Source: Endothia cerciana (taxonomy: Eukaryota > Ascomycota > Sordariomycetes > Diaporthales > Cryphonectriaceae). From it: 64,000 bases of DNA. The notes beneath the pieces were generated by a model. It made no database searches, was not told where the DNA came from, and saw nothing but the letters and a program-made list of their open reading frames with translations. A program made the translations under genes and the position numbers. The stretch is from positions 372,001-436,000 of the forward strand of contig JALRMH010000017.1 of the NCBI GenBank assembly GCA_026119935.1. Reading direction: 5' to 3'. Below are positions 34,080 to 45,356 of the stretch, piece by piece; the first letter of the stretch is position 1, and each line of letters starts with the position of its first letter.

Positions 34080-37000
34080 CGTGGTGTGTGAATCAGCGAA
34101 ATGAAGACTTCAGAATAGGATAGACGGGTGATGTCAATCTGGAGGGCCGATCGAATGAGGAAGTGGCGGGAGGATGGTCGAAAAATCTTCGTAGAACTGC
34201 CTCATCAGTCCAAGAATCTCTGGAGCAAATCGAAAGTTCATGATGACGAGCATATGCGGACGTACCTGGGGTTCGAGCTATGATCCCTGCCGCGATACGT
34301 CCTGCCCTAACCCTGTATGCCTACCAAGGCACATAAGGGTTGGCGAGCGCAGGTTCGTGGCCGGCAATCTGGTGCATTCTTTAATATCAGAAAAGGAGAA
34401 ATGAAGAAATGATATTAAAAAAAAATTCTCAAGGCGTGTCTCCTTTGAGCGACGGTATCCTGTCTCATAATTGTGGTCAATATCGCGTGGGCCTGTTGAA
34501 GCGTAGCACTGTGATTGCCTATCTGGATAGGGGAATCTATATGATAGACTCATCATCTTCATACACTGGGCCTGTCCGCAAGATCTTGAAGTAGGTGCAG
34601 TTAAGTGTCCCCAAGCATAAATCGCAAGTTGAACCCAGGCGCCGTCCTGTCTGGACACCGCTCGACGAACAGACTCTAGTAGTCCCGTGAATATAGGGCA
34701 AGCCTCCTGATGGGACGGACATCGGGAGCCTTCGAACACCTAGAAATGCGTTGAGAGCCTCGATACCTACGAACCATGGGAACAGGATACGATTGAAGCT
34801 ATGTCCATATCAAAATTATATGTAGGCTCTAGATTCCTCATCCGCGCTCTAGCCATGATGCCCATAAAGTTCTGAGCCGCAGCCGGGCCGCAACTTTAAC
34901 ATGCCGCCCAGCCTGTCATCTATAGACTCGAAAAGTGTAACAATGGCAGTATATAATCATCTGGATATATGTGTGATTGGAAAAGCTTGCACAAACCTTA
35001 TGTTGGAGTTTATTGCGCTACATAAGTCTCTCTGCAGTCGCCAGCAGACCGTGATATCCTCTGCATGAGCAGCCGCTTCCGATTACCCCATAGACGAGTT
35101 GTACGTCGATGGTTCCCGGTAGTGCCGGGTACCTGGCTTTTCATCGCGTGCAGACCGTGCTCATTCTACAGTATTAATTGAGATTATACGTGTCCTTCAG
35201 CCATCCTGCCGAGGATGTCGGTGCTTAGGGGGCTGAAGAAGGCGACTCCAGGAATTCTCTGATTCCAGATGGTATGGAACCCTACCAATATGTTCCCGGC
35301 CCTATTCTATATCTGCCGCTGGTGAGAGAGTGGGAAGCTAAGTACTGGGTGAACCGACCACCTACTTGCCCATCTGAGCGGCCTGCCGCGGGCTCGGAAC
35401 TTCGCAGGAGCTATAGCGTTTCTACTAATCCTTGACAGCTGGGTTCCCGACCATCTGGCTGAGTTGATTACCTGTGCCGGTCCTAAGGTTCACGCCGTTG
35501 TATATAGCTTTCAGATCGTAAAGTATATCGTTGCGGTCCTGCTATTGGCTGGGGGGCAGAGGGTTACATTGCCGGATCACCCAGGGCTGCGCCTCGTGTG
35601 AGAGAGCGTGTCATGATCTGCATCCTCCCGGAGATAAGAGATCCTTTGGAGCAGGGAACTTGGGGTTTTGCAATCTCTGTCCAAGGATTGGCGGGGCCGG
35701 AGTAGCATGAGCATTCTCGGCCGAAAGTTGGGATGACACACACGGGCGTCGCAAGCTAACACAAGCCACCAGACGGCCAGTGCTGGGAGCCTTCCCAGGG
35801 CGTCGCTGGCCTGTTGGTACGAGGAGACAGACTATCGAAAACCCTGACCCGAGATGGATGTCGTCCCGATGTCTAGGGCTCACGATTGGCAGGCCCAGCT
35901 TCCCCGGACAGGTTGTAACAAGTGTAGTTGCATGGCGAGTCATTGGTGATGTTTTGCATGAACCTCGTGGACCCACTTACTTGGTGATCATCCAGCAGGA
36001 CACCACAGCTGTCCGGCATCACTCATAGGCACGATGGAAACAGAATGGATTATCCTTCTACCAAATGCGCCAACAGGAGCGCAGTCAATGAAAAGACAAG
36101 GAGAACGCAAAAAAGTGATTATAGAGGAGCCAAGGAGCCCGGGTTGGCATCATGAGATTTCCTGCTGGCTTCGACACAAGTCAAAACGTAGCTGAAATGC
36201 AATAAGCCAATTTCCCAGGTATTAATTTTGCAAACTCTACAGATTTTCCAATACCTGGGTAATGGGGATATCAGCAGGGCTACAAAACTGATGATTAGAG
36301 ACTCTGCATCGAGCCAACCTCCTACTATGTACGTGCATCCTAAGTCAGGGACGGAATGAGGATCCCGTGCCCGGAGATCACGAGCTTGAATCGCTGGAGA
36401 CACTCATATGTGCCCAAGAAGTACGAAAAGTAACAGGGTAGATGACGTTGTTCGCAATTATGAAAAAATCCTACGTGTATTGACAGGATTTACAGAATGT
36501 TCGTACTCAGTGTTCTATTGAGATCATGGCCGCGGGCAGCAGGTTGGAAGAAAGTAAATCACATAGGAGATCGTATAGATAAGGTTTAAAATTCGGCAGG
36601 ATAAGTCCACTATCTCCACCATCCCCGATATCTATACGAGTCAGGATGGTCCGATTCGTGCACAACTTTGTGAAGCGATCACTAGTCGATTCTCTCATTT
36701 AACCTCACTCTAGTCCAAGCCTACTCATCTGGTATCTCGAGATACCCAGACACTGAAAGAGGCACTTCTCTTGGATGATCCTTACCATCACTGCTTAACC
36801 TCTCTTGGGCTCATGAAGTGTCCACCCTCAGGAATCATCCAGTAGTGGTTCTCATTCAGGCATTGAAATACCGTCTGATGACAGGTGACCAGATGCTCCC
36901 CAGTGTGGACCCTTGGGGCCCGGCACACGAATGGTGAGACCGGCTCTTTTGCCTTCTTGCAGAGCCATTAGCATGACTTGCGGATCGTTTTCGCAAGCCA

Positions 37001-37994
37001 CACAGGGCGAGTCTGGAAATTATGCAAGGCTCCTCGTCAGCTTGCCTGACAAGCACATGTCAGACTATTGCACGACTCCAGGCGAGAAGAGGGGAACAAA
37101 GTGAATTCGGATTGATGTCCGGAGACTCCACTGCGTGATTACATCGAAGCCTAGTAGGGACGTGGCCTGTGGGTTGTAGTCCTATGGTACATACTGAGGA
37201 GTAGTCATCGTCGGGGCCGACTACTTCTCCCTGAGTCATGGCCCCTGTTCTGGCGTCCCTGACAGCCATGCCTAAACCTGCTGCCTCCTCGCACGCCCGG
37301 GCGTGCCCCTTGCCCACATGCCGGCCCTTACCTGACTAGACGTGTACCCACGGCGAACATGATCAGACCGCATTGCGATGTTCCCTGCCGCTGGCGTACG
37401 ACCAGAACAACCTATCCATAGAAGACAGCGTACTAGATCATGGATTCCAGGCATATCCCAGACGGGCGTTCCATGGCTTGCGTTGTGTGAAGAGAGGGAA
37501 AGCATTTATTGGCTCGATGCAACTCAACCTCGAGTTCTCCATCCCCGCGGCATCCAACAATGCATGTGATGCCTGCAAAATCAAACCTCGGAATTGAGTT
37601 AAATAAAGCCTTCACATTGCGCGTAGATTGTAGCGGAAGTCGGATACTGGGCCTAGCCGTGCCAGTCCTGCGGCCAGTCCGGCGGCCAGTTCCTTTTCTA
37701 CCATAGTACGGTAATCCCTCGATTGCCTCCCATCCCAGTACGCGTGTCACTCATACTGGTCCACCGTAACTGCTACCACACAGTACTGGGATAGCGCCAG
37801 ACGGCACCTTGGAAATCGGGGGTCTCACATGTGGGTCCACGGCTGAAACCGCCTTCAGTTCGCAGCTCCTCGCCGAGGCTGTCTGCTCGACGTCTTGCCT
37901 GGAAGTTATAAGCCCGACCTCCTAACCCGGCCCCCTCATGGACTTCGCCCGCCGGCTCGCTCCCGGGAGGTCAGGCTGGCCTTACTATATCACC
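34080..37994. other. Long gene-poor region
   Basis: Almost 4 kb with no gene I can support. Sequence is more AT-rich than the gene blocks, with many stops in all frames and no clear transposon coding remnants. Around 36790-37000 on the minus strand short fragments such as MLMALQEGKRAGLTIRVPGP and NENHYWMIPEGGHF look protein-like but lie in different frames with stops. They may be the remains of a gene I cannot name. A TATAAG box at about 37904 may serve the downstream membrane-protein gene. Confidence 0.4.
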
Positions 37995-39636
37995 ATGGAT
38001 TCAACCTCGACGGCAATAGTTCGTGGGCTGGCTACCCAGAATGATGCCTGGGTCGCCCTCCTCGTTGTGATCCTCCTCTTGTCAATTACGGCCATAATCG
38101 TTGGTCTTCGCATATACACGAGGTTATTCTTGATCAAGCAACTCGGTTGGGATGACTACTGTGTGATTTTAACTCTGGTTGGTTGACCCCGATATGCCGG
38201 ACGGCTTATATGGTTCTCCCAGCTTACATTGACACCAGTTCGTCGTGTGGGTAGACGGTGGGGTCGTCTTGTCAAGTAAGTTCAAAACACGTCAACCTCA
38301 AGAGGTCTGTGAGACAGAGAGCTAACTTGCTTCAGCTATACGTTTTGGTCTTGGAAGGCATACAGCGACGCTCGATCAGTCTATGCTAACGTCGTACCTT
38401 AGAGTGAGTTGAGCTATCGTAAAGATGAACTCGGACATATTGTTGGGTTGTAGGCTAATCGCCTGGCAGAGTTTCTACCTCTCTATCGTCATCTACAACC
38501 TTTCCCTGAGCCTCATCAAACTCACCTTCATCACCCAGTACTACCGAGTGTTGTCAGTCCACAAGATGAAGAAAGTCATATGGGTGATCGGAACTATCAT
38601 CATGTTGTGGGCCCTGTCGCAGCTGCTCGTCGCGATATTCACTTGCTCTCCTGTGCAGAAATACTGGGAGACGGACCTCCCCGGTCACTGCGTGCCTGAC
38701 CTACCGTTCTGGTACATCAACGCAGTTGGCAATATCATAACAGATCTCGCCATCTTCATAATTCCACTGCCGGTTCTGGGAAAGCTCCAGCTGCACAAGA
38801 AGCAGAAGTACTTTCTCATGGGCATCTTCAGCCTGGGGTTCTTGTACGTACAATCTCGGCCCGGCTCCTTCCGCGGCGCGCCTTCGGCCGCTATATCTCC
38901 TGCTGCAGGCTTGACGCTGACCGTGCCCATTTGACATAATAGTACCTGCGCCATTTCTCTTATCCGTCTAGCATACCTCAAGCAAGGTTCCGACTTCACC
39001 TTCGACAACGTCCCCACGTCGTGTTGGTCCATCGCCGAGCAGACCTGCGGTGTTTCATGCGTATGCTTACCGACACTCCGGCCATTAATGGCAAAGATCA
39101 AACCATCCTGGATGACCGGCTCCCGCTCGACCCGACGAGGTCAACCAGAAGGCTACGGAGTGACTCACTACGGCAACAGCACGTTTGGCAATACGGTCGA
39201 CATCAAAGGTGCCAGTGGTCACCAGTCTCGCAGCGCCCGCAACAGCATGCACACCCTCTCGACGATGAACAAGAATTACAGCAGGTTGAAGGACAACGAG
39301 ATCGAGGGGGCCGTGGGCAACCACCCGATCCTTCCGAGCCTTTCTTATAGCGGGGGCCTCAAAAGAGATGAGAAGACATTGTCCCAGAACCCAGTGAGGA
39401 CGTTTACAAACGATGATGGGGAAGAGGGCCTCCAATTGCAGCAGCTCCAACCAAGACCAAAACAAAGCGGTGGCAAGGCGCAAGAAGTGCTTGGCTTGGG
39501 CATGGCCGGGATGGGTGTCACTGCGCATGTCGTCGGCGGCAGTAGGACGTCTTTCTCGCAAGCACATAAGCCGAACGAATCGAAGTCGGGCATCGAGGTG
39601 AGGCATCAGGTGACTATCACAACGACAGAGGAATAG
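37995..39636 (+). CDS. Rhodopsin-domain (Pth11-like) seven-helix membrane protein
   Basis: Five exons: 37995-38177, 38239-38275 (37 bases), 38336-38403, 38470-38843 and 38943-39636, giving 451 residues. Starting at the ATG 37938 would add 19 residues. The helices are those of the fungal rhodopsin-like integral membrane family. IIVGLRIYTRLFLIKQLGWDDYCVIL is the conserved helix 1-2 region, followed by FGLGRHTATL, YNLSLSLIKLTFITQYYRV and FWYINAVGNIITDLAIFIIPLPVL. The remaining 190 residues form a long Ser/Gln-rich cytosolic tail. Relatives such as Pth11 act in surface sensing, but most family members are uncharacterised. The first donor (GTTGGT) is weak. The other splice sites are canonical. Confidence 0.85.
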
Positions 39637-41578
39637 CCTGGGGCTCGGGACGTCCTGTGCCAGGATCATAATGACGAACATAACGTTGTGATCGGCAAAG
39701 TGCCAGTGACACAGCGGTTCAAGGCTTTTTTATTTTTCAGGCAGCAGATACCCGGCGAGGCATATGTGTCTCTATTTTGAAGTGTTATTATATAGGTATT
39801 CGCTGGTAGGGATCTTGCGCAAACCACCTTACAGTCCCGCTGAATGTGGTTAATTCGAAGCAGCAGTCCTCTCAATTTTGGTCAATCGTCAGATGCCGCT
39901 GAGAGATTACTCTTCCCTGGACATTGGTCTATGTAGACAATCGGCCGATAGGCCGCCACCAATGCAAACCTTCCTTTTAGGCTAGTCTAATTACTACTCG
40001 GATACATGCCTAATGACCTGAATGCGCTCAAGATATGTATGTCGTTTGTATACAGAGGCTACCATCCAGGGCGGGAAACGAGTAGAGGCGATATAACAAA
40101 CCATCCTTCAACGCTAGTACGTACGATAATTGCTGAGCAGGAGACTCCTTCCAGCTAGACCGACATACACAGGAACCCGGTGCAGAAGGCTTAAATGGTA
40201 CGGACAAAGTCCAACCACCCACACCACCCTCCTCTCCTGCACTCAAAGACAGGGTGCATGCTTAATCGAAGACATCACATCCGAGGACAAATCCTGAATG
40301 AGGGATCCGCCTCAATGGAGGTTATAACTGCCCTTTAGCGAAAGCATGTAACCCGCAGTCCTGAGTACTTCAATACTAGACATCTTTAGAATCCTCTGGC
40401 AGGCTCTATATGTACAAATGTGCTATTATAGGAGTCCTTATTGCTGAGAAAAATTAACAGAGAAGGAGCGGAACTCCAGCATAGCGGGTCGGAAGAGGAA
40501 ATCTCCAGGTAACTAGGACAGTCAAGAACAATTTCTCCCTACTTACTATGTAAATTTTTCATGAAACACAAAATCACCTATCATTCCTACTCGCCAGCCG
40601 GCCCATGATATGAAAAGGGGACTAGTGGCCTGAATACTGAAACAGTTACGAACCCCGGATACTGCTTACTACCAAGCAGGCAAATTACAAGCTTCAAGTC
40701 TCTAACCCGATGCTAGATCGGACTATGTAACCGGGGTAGAAGTGGTTATGTAAGGCGCAGCAACTCATTTGGCGGCTCAAACAAAGTTCCTGTAACCTTA
40801 GCGCCTCCTGTAGGAGACGATGTTCCCGGCGCATGGCTGGCCCAGTCATCCTGCGCCGCAGATCAAACGTGGCAGCGCTTGAGTGCTATTAGCCGGATTC
40901 CGAGACCGCCCAAATGTCCTCGTCTGAACTTTAAGGCCCTGGACCCCTACAGGGGCTTTCGTCCAAAGTATGTGGGTATTCGGGGGAAACTGGAGTATTA
41001 TGAGATCAAAAGTTCACTTAGGATGAACATGAAGATCATGGATGTTTACAGATCTTCCTTGGCCTTCTTGGTAGCATCCGTTTGCCTTACGAAGTATATC
41101 TTGAATCTGTAGAGGCTGAGAATTGCAGCAACACTGTGGGAGCAGAGTCCTTATGCCCTTTCGAACTAGGTTCTGACTCAACCATGGTCGATGATACCCT
41201 GCACAACAGAACCCAGGTTTTTCCCGCCCGTCTGGGCCGCTTACACAACTTCACGGGGTCGCTTGATCTGCGCATGGTCGATCATACAATGGCGACGCGA
41301 CAACCCGTGCCAACCTTAAGTATGAAGACACACGATGAGACCTGCCTCGGGTGCAACCGCGTGCGTATTTAAGTGTCCATGATTTTCCCGTCTTTCTTGG
41401 CTTTTAGCCTTCGTATTCAACCGACCCTATCTCGTTCATTACAGAGGTGAGAAATACAGTCGCCTTGTTCTCGACCCCCTATCCATCATGTGCTGACAGA
41501 AGCCATCACCCAGCTGAGCTCATTTCATTCACTAACCCTACGACTGTTCCGGAGACTCTCCTTAATTCAATAATCAAC
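39637..41578. other. Gene-free region upstream of a small secreted-protein gene
   Basis: About 1.9 kb, AT-rich, with no supported gene. A TATTTAAG motif at about 41365 lies roughly 210 bases before the small secreted-protein start and could be its TATA box. Confidence 0.5.
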
Positions 41579-42076
41579 ATGAAGTTCACCCTCGCCACTC
41601 TTGTCCTTCTGGTCGGCCTCGCCGTTGGCGCGCCCGCTGGCACCGGCCAGCTAAGCGCCCAGCAGGATGCTGCTGATGCCAGCGCCGCGGCTAGCAATAA
41701 GGCCAACAACAACGTGAATGTTGCTGCCAACGATGGTTCGACTGTATGGCCTCCTGCATGAAGTCTTTTGAGAGAGTCCAGGGCTGTGACTAACGCGCTG
41801 TGTTCTAGGGTGTCAAGGCTGCTGACGAGGCTGAGGCCGCCATCCTCCTCAACGACAACGGTGACGGTATGCTTCCTCCATCGATCATGTCCTGTCCACG
41901 CATCCGGATCCGAATTTGCAGCATACTGACGTTGATACTCTCTAGCCGGTGCCGCGACGTCGGGTCAAGACTTCGATGACGCCGTTGAGAAGATCAAGGA
42001 CTCTGGCAACCAGAGTGAGATCTCCGTCTTGACTGGTGCTGGCATCGACGTCAACACGGCTGCCAGCGGCAATTAA
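41579..42076 (+). CDS. Small secreted protein, cysteine-free
   Basis: Three exons (41579-41743, 41809-41866 and 41946-42076) encode 117 residues. Splice signals are good: CTAAC branch and TAG acceptor for intron 1, GTATGC donor and CTCTAG acceptor for intron 2. MKFTLATLVLLVGLAVGAPA is a clear signal peptide. The mature part is rich in Ala, Asn and Asp (AADASAAASNKANNNVNVAANDG), has no cysteine, and ends with TGAGIDVNTAASGN. I do not recognise a family. Such small, secreted, compositionally simple proteins are often lineage-specific and some are effectors or surface proteins. Nothing in the sequence settles its role. Confidence 0.82.
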
Positions 42077-42446
42077 GCTCGCCTTTCATCATGACTGAAG
42101 CGCTTGGCTTAATGAGACGAGGGTGGGCGAGGTGAAACACCTCTCCGCTCTACATCGCTGGCGCGTGGAGATCTGCTTACCTGGGTAGACAGATCTATAA
42201 CGTCGAGGTGCCGTGCCTCCGGGAGGTCTAAGTACTTGTACATAGCCCTTAGCCAATCATCTACATTCTTCTATCTCACTTCTCAAGCAATGAGCGCGAA
42301 TTCACTCCTTTCCGCAGGGTGAGAAGCAGTCGTTCAGATGATGTGAGATGTAAATACCTTGCCCGAAGCGGATCAGATCGGTGGGTACATTTCGTATATG
42401 TATCGCGAGGTGAGCAGTATTAGCAGCGACCTCGAGATATGGTTCT
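42077..42446. other. Convergent intergenic gap
   Basis: About 370 bases between the 3' ends of the small secreted protein and the drug-transporter gene. No feature seen. Confidence 0.5.
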
Positions 42447-44676
42447 CTACAGCTTGTACTCTCGCAGCAAGGCTGATAGCACAAAGGCCAGCGACGATGC
42501 AGATAATGATACAAAGTGACTGTACCACAGCCCATCGACGTAGGATGCGACGATGGCATTTGCGATATCTCCCTTAGCCTTGTAAACATACTCGACACTC
42601 GCAGCAGATTTTTCAATGATCTATAGGGCAGTTAGAAGGCAGCATCATTCATGAATTGGTGGGAATTTACCTCGTTCCGTAAATCAGCATTAAGATGCAG
42701 ATTCACGAGACGATCCTCCAAAGTTGCTCTCAGGCCGGCTTGGGTTGCGGCACTGGCAGCTGCGAGACCTACGACACAACCCAGCCCATTGAACAGATAA
42801 AGCGTAGAGACAGCTGGCGCAACATGCGCCTTGTCCACAGAGACTTGTACGGCGATGAAGACAGCGTTAAAGACCACTCCCATTGCGAAACCACTGCATG
42901 ATCCGAGTTAGTACAACAAGTATCACCCAAGGTCCACAGCCATGCAGGGACTTACGCCGGAAAGATGTACATCGTCTCCAACCAACTGGTGTTGCCGTGC
43001 CATCTCAGTATAAGTAGCGTATAAGAACTGGCCGACATCAGAGAGGCCAAGGAAACCAGCCACCTGTATTTGCCAGTACTAAATGAAGTGGGCCGTGTGT
43101 CAGTGCGGGCTAGAAACAGAGATGGTTAACACGTCTTACTTTCGTATAAAGTATCCAGCTATGATACCGCCAATAGCATTTCCAATGACTGCTGGAAGCA
43201 AGCGACTACCGGCTGCAGTGTTGCTCATCATTTGAGTAATTTGGAAGTACATCGGGACAGAAAACATCATCTAAAAGATGTTAGTCAGCTAATACAGCAA
43301 CGACAGCGAGTCTAATTGTGAGCCTTACTCCAAGTTGTGCAGCGCACTGTAGGGCCATTATGATGAACGACGCGACAGTGTGCCGGTTGTAGAACATATT
43401 GAGAGGCAGAAGCGGATTGGCAACCCATGACTTCTCAGCTACAATAAAGAGGCCGAGAAAAATTGCAGCGCCGGCGAGGGAGCCGGGTATCTTAGGATCT
43501 GTCCACTCAAGCTTGCTCCCTCCGAGCTCCAAGGGAAGTAGCAAGAGGATCAAGAAAGCTGCGAGTAGGAAAGAGCCCAAGAAATCCACTCTTCGAAGGT
43601 TGCTGGATTTCGAGTCGTTAACTCGTTGGTTCGGATGAGTGTTCGGCAGAGAAATCCAGGCGAGAGCGATAGCCAGCAGGAACAAAGGTGCTTGCGCGAT
43701 GAAAGACCTGGTGACAGTTAGATTCGATACACTGCTACCAATACGTACGATAGAAAAACTGAGAGATTGTAAGGGCTTACAGGCGCCAGCCGATAATATC
43801 TGCGAGCCATCCTCCTAGAGGTCCGCCAATGCATCGTCCAATCAACCCTATTACACTGACGTAGGACCTCCAGGCCGCAACCTCTCGCATCGGAAGGATA
43901 TCTGTGATAACCAGAGAGACTAGGACGCTTGTCCCTGCACTGACAGCTCCTGAGAGTACCCTGCCTAGGATTACCGTCGCCATTGAGCCAGCAGCTCCGC
44001 TATGTGTACTGCCGTCAGAAGATTGCATATATTGTGTCCTTTGATTTGATGTTGACTCACACGATGAGACTATACCCGTGCGTTGGAAGGTCAGCAAGGT
44101 GCTTGGGTTTTCTCAGACGAGCTCAGTCATCACTTACCATCCAAGCCCGAAGATGAAGTAGGCTGCCATTATGACCGGTTTGCGTCCATAAATCTCACTG
44201 AGTTGGGCAAAGGTTGTTTGAGTCACAGTAGAAGCGAGCATAAAGCCCGTATATAGCCAGCTAGAAGACTCGAGGGCCATGAACTCAGAGGAGATGATTG
44301 CATGAGTTGCCATCACAATCGTGGAATCAGCATTGTTAACGAACACCGCTATATGCAGCCTGTTAGGGACGGGCAGCTAAATGGAACAATGTATGCAGGA
44401 AGACTAACCTAGCAGCAATGGTAAGACAATCCACAGTATGGTTCGGACGCTCAAGATTGTACTCGCAGGCTCGACAGGAGCTGGTGAGGCAATGAGAGCC
44501 TCTTCGTCCTGGCTCAAAGAACTTTCATCGCTGGTGTCGTCATGCGGGTCCGAAGAGTGCGGATGTACTCCGTAGGTGACGACGGAGTCGGAATGCTTCG
44601 TCAATGGAGACCGCTCCGAGATATCCGGGGGACTCTCGGAACCATCACTTGTCCTCTCAATCGTTGTACCCGCCAT
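42447..44676 (-). CDS. 14-helix (DHA2-type) MFS drug/toxin transporter with a 9-base micro-exon
   Basis: Nine exons on the minus strand: 44676-44409, 44348-44138, 44069-44061 (9 bases), 43999-43781, 43707-43329, 43270-43140, 43078-42956, 42893-42671 and 42620-42447. They encode 578 residues. All introns are 50-73 bases and every junction phase agrees. The N-terminal tail of 80 residues is Ser/Asp-rich. VFVNNADSTIVMATHAIIS is helix 1 with the NxDxTIV motif of drug:H+ antiporter-2 pumps, YGRKPVI is motif A, and GGPLGGWLADIIGWRL is motif C-like. The micro-exon supplies LIV in GLGCLIVGAAGSM and restores the normal helix 3 spacing up to ILGRVLSG. Expected role: efflux of drugs or metabolites at the plasma membrane or vacuole. 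Confidence 0.85.
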
Positions 44677-45356
44677 AATGAGAGAGACGCTACTCTGAAT
44701 ATCAGTCGTTGCGGAACATCTGCTTAGATGTTAAAGGGAAGTCTTCATGCTGCGGCGTAATTTTGAAAGGTTAAAGACTGAGCACTATGGTAGTAGGGCG
44801 TGGAATTTTCCGCAAATGTCTCGCGGCAGCGCTCAGGCCCAGGCTACAGACCCGATGTGCCTTCGTATCTCTGCTCTAACTCCTTGGGGCAAGTCTTGTT
44901 TGCCTTGTCCTCTTAACGGGTGTCAAATGTTGGGTTTATTACCATCGACCTCAGAAAAATCGCTGGTGTGGCCGGCTATCGCCGACGCGACGATTGCGCC
45001 ATACCGGAGGTGAATCACACACGGCTGATAGATATGGGTCAGTCACCCATAATTTTCTTCAGCTCACTGATTTGAGGACGAATTAGTACATGCAAGGGTT
45101 TAGCCGGCGCAGAAGTTTAAGCATAACGTTTGACATGACGGTAGGCTCGACTTTTCTTTCTTAACCACTGCTCCATGAAAGACACCACCAGCCCCCTCCC
45201 CGGGGAGGCGGATCCACCTACACTGGCGTGGGATCCGCAAAGCAATCTATCATCGCTAAATCGTGGCCCAGACCTCGAATCTTCCTCTGTCGCTTGCTAT
45301 CATTTTTGTACGGCCCAGCGACTTGTGAATCGAGGGCTGAAAACAGGCAAAGATCT
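44677..45356. other. Intergenic region
   Basis: About 680 bases holding the promoter of the drug-transporter gene. No gene seen. Confidence 0.5.

Noticed and set aside
37938..37994. Earlier ATG for the rhodopsin-domain protein
   Set aside because: The extra 19 residues are polar and basic and not expected before helix 1. The ATG at 37995 gives the usual short N-terminus, though the earlier start is not excluded.
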